Assembly: GCF_030272615.1 (NCBI RefSeq)
Contig: NC_081408.1
Coordinates: forward strand, 334,894,793 to 334,958,792
DNA from: Cryptomeria japonica
Taxonomy: Eukaryota > Streptophyta > Pinopsida > Cupressales > Cupressaceae
Direction of reading: 5' to 3'
DNA: 64,000 bases
Shown here: in pieces, positions 1 to 10,579 of the stretch
How positions within the stretch are numbered: the stretch's first letter is position 1
Layout of the letters: every line of letters starts with the position of its first letter
Translations under genes and position numbers: made by a program
Notes under the pieces: generated by a model
Seen by the model: the letters and a program-made list of their open reading frames with translations, nothing else
Database searches by the model: none
Told to the model about the DNA's origin: nothing

Positions 1-770
1 TAAGTACTTTACCAAATGGGTCGAGGCAATTCCTCTTACATACACCACTGGAAAGAAAATAGAAAAATTCATTTTCAATTACATTATCTGTAGATACGAG
101 ATTCCAATGTTCTTTGTGATAGATAATGGACGTCCATTTAAAAATCAAGAAGTGAAAGAATTGTGTGATAAATTTCAAATACAACATAGATTTGCAACAC
201 CATATTATCCGCAAAGCAATGGAAAAGCATAGGCAACAAACAAAACAATATTGAAGATCCTTAAGAAAGTTGTCACTAACACAAGACGAGACTGGCATCT
301 CTAGTTAAATCTCTCTCTTTGGGGTTACAAAACAAGAGTGCACACCCCTACAGGAGCAACACCATATTCCTTGGTTTATGGTACAGAAGCAATACTCCCT
401 GTTAAGAGTTTCCTTACAAATCATCATATCAAAGGAAGACTATCAAGTGGAAAGATTACAATAGATAGAAATGCTTGATGAAAAGAGACAAACAACTTTC
501 AATCATCTGCAAGGTTATCAAAACAAACTAAGATGGAGTTATAATAAATGAGTCCGCCCAAGAAATTTCAAAGTGGGTGATCTAGTTCTCAAAGAGAACC
601 AAAGGAATCCAGCAGAACCAGAAAAGATAGAGAAGTTTGAACCTAACTGGCTAGGTCCTTTCATCATAACAAGGGTTATAGGAAATGGAGCATACAATTT
701 GGCTACCATGGAGGGAGATCCACTCTCTGGCCCTATGAACAACATGCACCTTAAACAATATTATACCTAA
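1..770 (+). pseudogene. Ty3/gypsy integrase, Tat-like, 3' part of pol (broken)
   Basis: The sequence opens inside an integrase core; reading from base 2 gives KYFTKWVEAIPL, typical of Tat/Athila-lineage integrases. The second catalytic Asp is visible in the VIDNGRPF motif (about 119-142). The position where the family has the catalytic Glu (QSNGKAEATNK-type motif) is now a TAG stop at 230-232. Further stops and frameshifts follow. The open stretch at 573-770 encodes the C-terminal integrase tail (LVLKENQRN, then a KFEPNWLGPFII motif and a NMHLKQYY ending). Integrase inserts retrotransposon cDNA into chromosomes; this copy cannot. The upstream pol lies outside the window. The family call rests on motif memory and is fairly sure; the exact lineage is less so. 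Confidence 0.8.
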
Positions 771-2993
771 GGGTTGGGTTAGTTTAGGTTTTACTTTTCC
801 CATTGCATATCATTTTATTCAAAGCACTGCATTACATATAGTCTCTTTCCAAGGCACATCATATTGGTTTTCATATAGCAACATCAATAAAAAAGGGCAA
901 CTGTCCAAGTTGGTCATCTGTTTACATTTAAGAGAAGCAAAGGTCATCTCCTTTCTTAGATATTTGGACATGAAGTCTTTGAGATCCTAAGGTCATTCAT
1001 TTTCAACATTACCTTGTGACAACGCTTTACTTATGGTTGGGTAGTGATTTCACTATTTGAGACTTGTTCACCCAGAATCTATCAATTCCTATATCTCAAA
1101 CACAATAAATCTCTAACTCATTCGAGGCACCTAGTTGATCACATGACAAGTGAAAAATCTAAAATTCTACTTCAGCACCACTGTAATTGTCATACCCAAG
1201 TACGTTTCATTACTTACAAGTCAAGGCAAGAAAATAAAAAGAAAAAGAGCTATGCCAAATATTCATCTCAAGGAAAAAGAGCAATGATATATCACTGAAA
1301 TATCACGCATACAAGTGCGACAAAAAGCTTGACTATGGGAGCATGCGAGTAACTCCATCAGGGATATGAATGCCTATTGGCAATGGAGCAATATTTGAGA
1401 AATTACAGTCTATAACCTCGTCGGAGCTCTAAAATCTTGTTGGCAATGAGGCTCTATTTGGGATGCTTTTGAAGTTAGGATAATCTACATAGCTAGTCAT
1501 ATAGGATACTAAGGATCTTTAGTGAACACAAGAGCAGGAATTAATTCGTTTGCACACACATGGGCAAAATAAGATCAAAGTTTCAAGAACCAATGGGGAA
1601 GTTTTCTGCATCTCCATTTGTAAATCCTAGTCACTAAGTGTGTTAATTTGGATGTTCCAAGGGACCTTAAGGATCGATTGACTACTTATCTACTAAATGT
1701 CTTGTACCTCCAATTCAATTGGTGTATTACAAAAGGCTAAACAAACACAGTCAACCTTGTTCGAATAGGAAATGCATTTTCATCATGCATATTGCATTAA
1801 CATAAGTCATGTAAAAAATTCGTTGTCTCCACATGCATTCTTCATATCATCATGTCATACAGGTTTGCACACTGGGGGCATAACTGAAAAAATCCTAAAA
1901 ATCATATAACATCCTTCGAAAATATCAAAACATTCATAAAAAGTCCTGAAAAAATCCAAAAACAGTGAAAAACTCAAAAATAAAAATAAAAGTCAAAAAC
2001 TCAAAAATAAAAAATCAATGAAAAACTCAAAAATAAAAAAACAATGAAAAACTCAAAAATCAAAAATAGTGAAAAACTCAAAATCCAAAAACATTGGAAA
2101 ATCCTTTGAAAATATCAAAACATTCATATAAAGTCCTGAAGAAATACCAAAAACATTCATATAAAGTCCTAAAAAAAAATCAATCAAAAACATTCAAATA
2201 TGTGAAAAAACATAAAATCCAAAAACATTGGAAAAGGTCCTAAAAAAAATACCAAAAACATCCATATAATATCCTAAAAAAAATATCAAAAACATTCAAA
2301 TATCAATCCACATAATCCAAAAACATTGAAAAAGCTCTTGGAAAAGAACTAAAAATCGAAAATCAATCAAAAAACTTGCAATAAAATGTCTCACAAGAAA
2401 CAAATACCCTAGCAGATATCTAGCAAACACTTTGCATGAAGTTAACAAAGTATACGACTATCCCGTCAAACATATGCAATCAACTAATCAAATTGTCTTA
2501 TCAATCATATCATATCCATATCAAGTGATCATTATCTTGTCTTAAACAGAAGAGGATACACTCGAAATCAGACATATCAGTCTTAAACGGGATCCACAAC
2601 TTTTTGAGATTGGACATTATCAACCATCACATCAAGAAATTGAGAACGAAAGAATAAGGTCAGTATAGCTATTGAATTTTGTCTGGGTCAGTCTTTATCT
2701 TTTATCATTTGGAGATAGATTATGTTCCTATGCTACTCAAGGATGTCCACAAGTGACTAGAAGAGCAATGATGGATATTATCTTTTTCTTTGTTTGTTGT
2801 TTGTGGTGTGAACTGATGAAGTTCTAGGGAAATTGCTCTAGTGGGTGTCTGTGATAGGAGCATTCAGCCATTGAATGACATGCATACCTGGACCCCTAGT
2901 GTATTTCCCAGAATGGAGGGGTTCACTCCTTGTCTGCTAAGTGTTCATTTCTACAATGAGATATCTTTACATCTTGGTTCCTTATACCTTGAT
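771..2993 (+). other. Non-coding 3' internal region of the Tat-like gypsy element
   Basis: There is no convincing coding region between the integrase end and the copia insertion. A purine-rich tract (ACTGGGGGCAT) lies near 1870-1880, followed by A-rich tandem repeats. Long spacers between integrase and 3' LTR are normal in Tat-lineage elements. The short ORFs at 1044-1298 and 2841-3029 have no recognisable motif. Confidence 0.5.
1885..2390. repeat. A-rich short tandem repeat tract
   Basis: Degenerate repetitions of the phrases AAAAACTCAAAAATAAAA, CAATGAAAAACTC and CCAAAAACATTCATATAAAGTCCT recur over about 500 bp. Unit lengths are irregular (roughly 20-45 bp). The tract lies inside the gypsy spacer. 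Confidence 0.7.
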
Positions 2994-2998
2994 GTGCT
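2994..2998. repeat. Target-site duplication (left) of copia element 1
   Basis: GTGCT directly precedes the 5' LTR and is repeated exactly at 9658-9662 after the 3' LTR. A perfect 5-bp duplication is the normal integrase footprint of Ty1/copia elements. Confidence 0.9.
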
Positions 2999-4058
2999 TG
3001 TTGGTATTTTGGTATGGTTTTGTCATTGATGTCAACACCTACTGAAAACAAGCACTCTGGAGATCCAGCAACATTCATTGGCAAGCAAGTAACTATTGCA
3101 TAGTTACTGGTATATGGTTCACCGACAGGATATAATATTCACCGGCACTTGGAATGATATGGAAGACATTTGGTAATATCGAAGACATCGCGTGGACACT
3201 TTGTTTTGATGAATTAATCATTGGTATATTCATATTTGCATATTTGCTTTTACCAGCAAATAGGTCCAGGTTATCTAGGGTTACACCGGTAGGTTTATCT
3301 TTTCCAGATTAGCATGTCACGCTATGGAGATGACTTATCATTGATGTAAATGCATTAAGCCGACATGTTAATCGGTTATTGCATTGGATATTATATTGTA
3401 TGTAAAATGTTTATTATAATATCTTGTAGAGCTGACCTACTAAAATTGGTCTTAGGGTATGGTATAAATGTAAGATCTTATTTGTAAGATCAAGTGTGGA
3501 ATGCGAAAAAGAATTGTGTGAAGTTATATGCGAGATTAAGCAGAGGTATACACGAAGACAACATTTGAAGGTGAAGCTAGGGTTTTGTAGAAGCATATTA
3601 GCATTACACCGGTACTAAATCTAGCATATGAAGATGCTATTTTGTGCAGTACATTCTTATTGGATTTAACCATCCAACTGTAGTTAGTGTGACTCCCATT
3701 TTGTGATTGAGCAGTGAGCTCTAGGCTATTGGCCTTTCTGCATGTGCAGACCCCATTATGTACACTTACTATCTGCAGTAGCATCATCTGATTGTGGGTA
3801 AGGTTTTCCACAGTGGCTTTTTGCCTTATAGGGTTTCCACGTACAAATATTGGTGTTATGTGTTGTGGATGACTTTATGTTTATGTTTCATGCATTAATC
3901 TTTACCAGTATAGCAATTTACTATTAACACTGTCTACCGGCATACTTAACTGGTTTACTAGTATTAAGCATTAAGTTGGTTAATTGGTTTTTGGTTTGAA
4001 TTTATTAGACAACTGATTCACCCCCCCCCCCCCTCTCAATTGTCTCCGGGACCTAACA
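2999..4058 (+). repeat. 5' LTR of copia element 1
   Basis: This is a 1060-bp LTR starting TGTTGGTATTTTGG and ending CCTAACA. A TATA-like box TATAAAT lies at 3463-3469, placing transcription start roughly 30 bp downstream. A run of 13 C residues (4021-4033) sits just before the end; the 3' copy has a shorter run there. Confidence 0.93.
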
Positions 4059-4060
4059 AT

Positions 4061-4073
4061 TGGTATCAGAGCC
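4061..4073 (+). promoter_or_regulatory. Primer binding site, initiator tRNA-Met type
   Basis: TGGTATCAGAGCC lies two bases after the 5' LTR. It is complementary to the 3' end of plant initiator tRNA-Met, the usual primer for copia reverse transcription. Confidence 0.92.
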
Positions 4074-4114
4074 TAGTCCTCTTTTGCAGAAGTTTAACAA
4101 CTTGAGGAGATCCA

Positions 4115-7100
4115 ATGTTTACAAATTATTTCAGGAAGGATAGTCCTAAACTTTATGGAACCAACTATGGGATATGGAAGATTAGGATGGAGACACATCT
4201 GAATTGCATCGGTAAAGACATCTGGGAAGTTACAAAGAATGGTTATACTGCTGCTGTAGCTAGTCAGACTACTCCAACTACCTTAGCTAAAGATGAAGAG
4301 AATGATTGCAAAGCAAGAGAAGCACTTTTGAGCACATTATCAGATCAACAAATCATGGGATTATTAGATAGGTCTATTGCTAAAGCTATTTGGGATCATT
4401 TGGAAACACTAAATGGAGGAGATTCCACAGTCAAGATTGCAAAACTTGAAAGCTTCCGAGTGAGGTAAGAACATCTGAAAATGGAAGAAGATGAAAGGAT
4501 TTTTGCCTTTATGGAAAGAGTAAATGAAATTGTTTTGGGTATTAAATGTTGTGGAGGAACTTTGAGTGAGGATGAAATTGTTTTAAAAATCTTAAGAGGT
4601 TTGCCACCGGCATATAAAATGAAGGTTATTGCTATAAATGAGTTGAGAACAATGCCTAATACATCAGTAACTAGGGATACATTGATTGGAAAACTTTCAG
4701 CCTTTGAAATTGAGGAATTTGGTCCTGTTGCTACTATAAAAACTAATTTGGCCTTTAAAGCATCAACATCATCTGCTCCATCATTTGACAAATCAGACTA
4801 GAAAGCCTTTTATGCAAGGGAACTTGAAGAAACCGGGAAGGAGAATGAAGAGCTTGAAGAACTTGAAGCACTATTTGCAAGAAAAATGCCAAAAGGTCCA
4901 ATTGGAAGTAAGTATGAAGGTAAAGCACCCTTTAAATGTTTTAACTGCAATAAGATTGGTCACATGGCTTCGAGATGCCCTGATAGACATGCTAGACTAA
5001 GAGAAGAAGCTAGAAGAACATACAAGCCTAATCCTGAATATCAGAGATACAGATTTAAGAAAAACAAAGACAAATCTTGTTACATTGCTGGTGAAGATGT
5101 GACTGATGATTCTGATGAGGATCCAACAGACAATGGATGGGTTTTTGTTGCTATAACAGAAGATCAACCAACACCTACTGCTCAACCGGTAGAACAAGCC
5201 CTAGCAGCCAAAGTTGAAGTAAAGGATGAATGGATCATTGACTCAGGATGCTCACATCATATGATAGGAGACAAAGGTAAATTCTTGAACTTTCAAGAAT
5301 ACGATGGAGGTTTAGTAAGATTTGGAGATGACAAAGCCTGTTCAATCAAAGGTAAGGATTCAATATCTCTTGATGGTAAGCATAACACTAACAATGTCTA
5401 CTATGTCTAAGGATTAAAGCATAATCTTTCAAGTGTTGGTCAATTAGTTGAGAAGGGATTTCAGTTACAATTTAAAAATGGAAAATGCAAAATCATGAAT
5501 AGAACTGGTTTGGAAATTGCAACCGGTAATCAGACTAGAGGTAATATCTTTCATTTGAACAACAGTGAAAAGGCATGCTTGATTGCACATATAGATGAAA
5601 GTTGGTTATGGCATAAGAGACTATGTCATGTAAACTTTGATTGCATGGTAAAAATCAATACTTCTAAGGCAGTTAAAGATCTACCTAAAATTGTAAAACC
5701 TCAGAATACAATTTGTAAGGAATGTCAATTTGGAAAACAAGTTAGAGCTAGTTTCAAAAGTATTCTAGAAAAATCCAATAATGCTCTTGATTTAATTCAC
5801 ATTGATTTATGTGGTCCAGCTAGAACTAGAAGCTTACAAGGTGATAGATATTTCATGCTAATTATTGATGATTATTCTAGAATGTGTTGGGTTACTTTTC
5901 TCAGAGAAAAATCAGAAGCACTTGGGAAGTTCAAACTGTTTAAAGTAATGGTTGAAAATGAAACCGGTAAGAAAATCAAATGTTTAAGATCAGATCAAGG
6001 AGGAGAATTCACATCTAAGGACTTTAATACATTCTGTGAAGTGAATGGAATCAAAAGACAGTTATCAGCACCTCAGACACCACAGTAAAATGGAGTTGTT
6101 GAAAGGAAAAACAAAACTATCTTGGATGCAGCAAGAAGTATGTTATCATAAGCAAATCTGCCACATGTGTATTGGAGAGAAGCAGTCACCACTGCTGTCT
6201 ATACATTCAACAAAGTTCACATCAAAGGTGAAACTAGTAAGACCCCTCATGAACTATGGTTTGGTAATACTCCTACTCTTAAGTATTTTAGAATTTTTGG
6301 AAGTAAATGTTATATTAGAAGAGATGAGTATATTGGCAAATTTGATCCTAGAAGTGATGAAGGAATATTTCTTGGTTATTCATCTAAGAGCAAGGCATAT
6401 AGATGTTCTAATAAGAGATTGCAGAAAATTGTTGAGAGTACAAATGTAAAGATTGATGAACAATTCAGAGGAACTTCAAGGTATATAGACTCTGAACCGG
6501 CAACAGAATTTCTGACAAATGAACCTACACTGAATCCACCGGTATAGAATGAAGATCCAGTTACCTGGTATCATCAGAGGATTACACAGTAATTGAAGAG
6601 AAACAACAAACTAAGACACCCTGGTATGTAAGATTGAATCATTATGAAGATCAGATAATTGGAAACAAATTTAAAGGAGTTATGATAAGAGGAAGATTGG
6701 CAAATGAAGAGGTATGTCTTATTTCTCAAATTGAACCATCATCTATCAATGAGGCATGTGAAAATAAATTTTGGATTAAAGCTATGGAAGAGGAATTAGG
6801 ACAAATTGAGAAAAATAATACTTGGACATTAGTTCCCTGGCCTAAAGATAAAAATGTAATTAGAACCAAATGGGTATTTAGAAACAAACTTAATGAAGAT
6901 GGTAAGGTTGTCAGAAATAAAGCAAGACTAGTATGTAAGGGATATTCTCAGAAAGGAGGAGTTGATTACAATGAAACCTTTGCACCGGTAGCCAGAATTG
7001 AGGCAGTTAGATTATTCTTGGCTTTTGCAGCTCACAAGGACTACAAAGTTTATCAAATGGATATTAAATGTGCATTTTTTAATGGAGATCTTGAAGAGGA

Positions 7101-8267
7101 AGTATATATTGAACAACCTAATGGATTTTCTCGACAGATGACAATGATATGGTTTGCAGGTTAAGAAAAGCTTTGTATGGATTGAAACAAGCCCCAAGAG
7201 CTTGGTATGCAAGGTTGGATAAGTATCTTTTAAAGATTGGTTTTACTAAAGGAAATGCAGATAGCAATTTATATTACAAAATAACTAATGATGACATCTT
7301 GATTATTGAAGTATTTGTTGATGATATAATCTTTGGAGGAGAAGATGGATTATGTAAGGAATTTTCTATTAAAATGCAGCAAGAATTTGAAATGTCTATG
7401 ATTGGAGTAATAAAATTCTTTTTAGGATTGCAGATTTCACAGACTGATAAAGGTATATTTTTGAGTCAATCCAAGTACTTGAGAGAATTACTAAAGAAAT
7501 TTGGGATGGAGAACTCTTAACGGGTAAGCACAACTATGACTACAAATGATAAATTATCTCAAAAGGATGAATCTACACCTGTTAATTCAGCTAGATACAA
7601 ATCTATGATAGGAGGTCTACTGTATTTGACACAAACCAGGCCTGATATTATGAATGCAGTATGTATTGTTTCTAGATTTCAAAGTAATCCTAAGGAAAAT
7701 CATGAATTAGCAGTAAAAAGGATTTTCTGGTACTTACAAGGCACAACAAATCTTGGATTATGGTATCCTAGAGATGAAAAATTTAACCTATGTGCATACA
7801 CAGATGCAAATTGGGCAGGAGATGTGGATGATAGAAAAAGAACCACTGGAGGAGCATTCTTTCTTGGAAAGAGATTAGTTTCTTGGTTAAGTAAGAAACA
7901 AAGTTGTACATCTTTATCAACAACGGAATCAGAATATGTTGCAGCAGCAACTAACTGTACATAGGTATTATGGCTTAAACAAATGTTGAAAGACATAAAG
8001 GTAAAATGCAAGGAACCCATTACTATATATTGTGATAACACTGCAGTAATTGATATATCTAAGAATCCAGTATTACATTCTAAAACAAAACATGTTTCTA
8101 TCAAACTGAATTTTCTAAGGGAAAAAGTTGAAGAAAAAGAGATAAAACTGGTTTATGTGAATACTAAAGAATAGCTTGTAGATATTTTCACAAAACCTTT
8201 GCCTAAGGAGACTTTTGAATATCTCAGAGATCAGCTTGGAGTCATACCACCACCGGTAGAGACTTAG
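4115..8267 (+). pseudogene. copia element 1 gag-pol polyprotein (broken)
   Basis: One frame runs from the Met at 4115 to about 6550. A second frame carries the start of RT (to about 7140) and a third the rest, so there are at least two frameshifts. Domains in order are: Gag (4115-4800); a CCHC zinc knuckle CFNCNKIGHMASRCP (from 4937); protease motif WIIDSGCSHH (from 5231); integrase with an HKRLCH...CKECQFGK zinc module and DDE motifs IDLCGP, RSDQGGEF and NGVVERKN; reverse transcriptase with VFVDDIIFGG (near 7308-7337); and RNase H with TDANWAGD, STTESEYVA and CDNTAVI. In-frame stops occur at about 4466, 4799, 5408, 6086, 6149, 6545, 7962 and 8172, most readable as one-base changes from Gln, Trp or Glu codons. 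The key catalytic residues of INT, RT and RNase H are otherwise visible. Not functional. Confidence 0.92.
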
Positions 8268-8588
8268 ACAGTTGATGATTGTCATCAACCGATAGAATTA
8301 AAAGACAAATCTTTTATTCCGGTCTTTGATGAGGAAGCTACTTCTCAGGGGGAGTAGTTGGTATTTTGTGTGAACTTGAATTTTGTAGCTTTGGCATTTG
8401 ATGTCAAAGGGGGATAGATATCTATGAAAAACATATTATCTTTTGAGGAGAGATTGGTATTGAAAATAAATCTTTGGATAAACTCATGTTGCTCCCAGGG
8501 GGAGAAATTGAGATTGTTGGTTTTTGGTATTTGGCATTTTTGTTTTGACACTTTGATGGTTTTTCCATCTTGTGTTGCCATCAATTCC

Positions 8589-8600
8589 AAAGGGGGGAGA
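8589..8600 (+). promoter_or_regulatory. Polypurine tract of copia element 1
   Basis: AAAGGGGGGAGA lies just before the 3' LTR and would prime plus-strand DNA synthesis. Similar G-rich purine tracts also occur upstream at about 8347-8355, 8408-8415 and 8499-8505, which looks like duplicated PPT-like segments. Confidence 0.85.
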
Positions 8601-8601
8601 T

Positions 8602-9657
8602 TGTTGGTATTTTGGTATGGTTTTTTCATTGATGTCAACACCTACTGAAAACAAGCACTCTGGAGATCCAGCAACATTCATCGGCAAGCAAGTAACTATT
8701 GCATAGTTACTGGTATATGGTTCACCGACAGGATATAATGTTCATCGGCACTTGGAATGATATGGAAGACACTTGGTAATATCGAAGACATCATGTGGAC
8801 ACTTTGTTTTGATGAATTAATCATTGGTATATTCATATTTTCATATTTGCTTTTACCGGCAAATAGGTCCAGGTTATCTAGGGTTACACCAGCAGGTTTA
8901 TCTTTTCCAGATCAGTATGGCATGCTATGGAGATGATTTATCATTGATGTAAATGCATTAAGCCGACATGTTTAATCAGTTATTGCATTGGATATTATAT
9001 TGTATGTAAAATGTTTATTGTAATATCTTGTAGAGCCGACCTACTAAAATTGGTCTTAGGGTATGGTATAAATGTAAGATCTTATTTGTAAGATCAAGTG
9101 TGGAATGCAAAAAAGAATTGTGTGAAGGTATATGTGAGATTAAGCAGAGGTATACATGAAGACATCATTTGAAGGTGAAGCTAGGTTTTTGTAGAAGCAT
9201 ATTAGCATTACACCGGTACTAAATCCAACATATGAAGATGTTATTTTGTGTAGTACATTCTTATTAGATTTAACCATCCAACTATAGTCAGTGTGACTCC
9301 CATTTTGTGATTGAGCAGTGATCTCTAGGTTGTTGGCCTTTCTGCATGTGCAGACCCCATTATGTACACTTACTATCTACAGTAGTATCATCTGATTGTG
9401 GGTAAGGTTTCCCACCATGGTTTTTCCCCTTACAGGGTTTCCACGTACAAATATTGGTGTTATGTGTTGTGGATGACTTTATGTTTATGTTTCATGCATT
9501 AATCTTTACCAATATAGCAATTTACTATTAACACTATCTACCGGCATACTTAACTGGTTTACCGGTATTAAGCATTAAGTTGGTTAATTGGTTTTTGGTT
9601 TGAATTTATTAGACAACTGATTCACCCCCCCCTCTTAGTTGTCTTTGGGACCTAACA
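8602..9657 (+). repeat. 3' LTR of copia element 1
   Basis: This 1056-bp copy matches 2999-4058 along its whole length, including the TATAAAT box (9067-9073) and the C-run near the end. It is followed immediately by GTGCT (9658-9662), the second half of the target duplication. Confidence 0.93.
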
Positions 9658-9662
9658 GTGCT

Positions 9663-10570
9663 AAGCTTCATTGTTCAATAATAAGGCTCAATGATGAATA
9701 TATATTGCGTAATAAAATAAATGACACGGGTTCATGATTCATTCAATTTCATTCTCATCTCATATGTTTCTTGATAGTCTGTTGATTTCCAATCTTCTTT
9801 CCAAATCATATTCTTTCTAGCATCGTTCTTTCAACAATCTCTTCATTCTATCATCTTACTAACATTTCTTCAAGGTACATCTGAGTTAAAAATTTGTTCT
9901 TGCATTATCATACAAAAATATATGCATTCATATAGATACCATTGCATTCATATAGATCCCATTGCATTCATAAAGCATCATTGATAAATCATGTAGTAAT
10001 CATTGCATTCATGAATCACATAGAATCAAATAGATATACATCATATAACTCGTAGCATCATATAAGCATACATGGAAAACAAAGCATAATAGATCGCCGC
10101 CAAAAAACTGCATATCATATATATAACTCAAAAATGATAATGTGTATGAATAAAATAAACAGGCCTGAAGGCTCAGATAACATGATCAAAATGTCTCAAC
10201 TGACACTACATTTGTCAGCAGGTGAATCCTTTCCACTAGGCCCTGCCCCAGGATGTCGAGGTGGTCCCATAACACCACCACTGTCGGTCCTCTGTGTGAA
10301 AGTCCTACTAGAACTAGAATGACCTCTAATAGCACTAAAACTAGGATCTCTCTGTCCCTCAGGAACAGTGTCATGATAAAGATGTCGATAGTAAAAAGCC
10401 TCCTATACAGCGTAGTAGAGTCTGTCAGACTATCTTCGTGAATCGGTACCCAGAGCAAACTGTTGATCATAGGCAGTTTGAATCATTTGTGACCATCTGA
10501 CTGCCTCATCTCTCTCCCTTTGTAGATGATCCCTCTCAGCCTCTAAAGCACTGTAGTCTACATGGTAAGC
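9663..10570. other. AT-rich spacer of the Tat-like element, no gene seen
   Basis: The gypsy spacer resumes after the copia insertion. It holds short repetitions such as CATTGCATTCATATAGAT (about 9920-10010). A partly open minus-strand segment (10186-10470) may be the tail of the antisense PMD gene, but no motif supports that. Confidence 0.5.
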
Positions 10571-10579
10571 CTCTCGCTC

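Larger units (their letters stand above)
2999..9657 (+). mobile_element. Ty1/copia LTR retrotransposon, structurally complete but coding-defective (copia element 1)
   Basis: The element has two LTRs (2999-4058 and 8602-9657), each starting TGTTGG and ending CTAACA. It has a tRNA-iMet-type primer binding site at 4061-4073, a gag-pol region at 4115-8267 in the order Gag, PR, INT, RT, RNase H (copia order), a purine tract at 8589-8600, and a perfect 5-bp target duplication. The LTRs differ at about 45-55 positions in about 1.06 kb by eye, mostly transitions, so the insertion is old. It sits in the spacer of the Tat-like gypsy element and shares its strand. Gag-pol is broken by several stops and at least two frameshifts, so the copy is non-autonomous. 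Confidence 0.93.
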
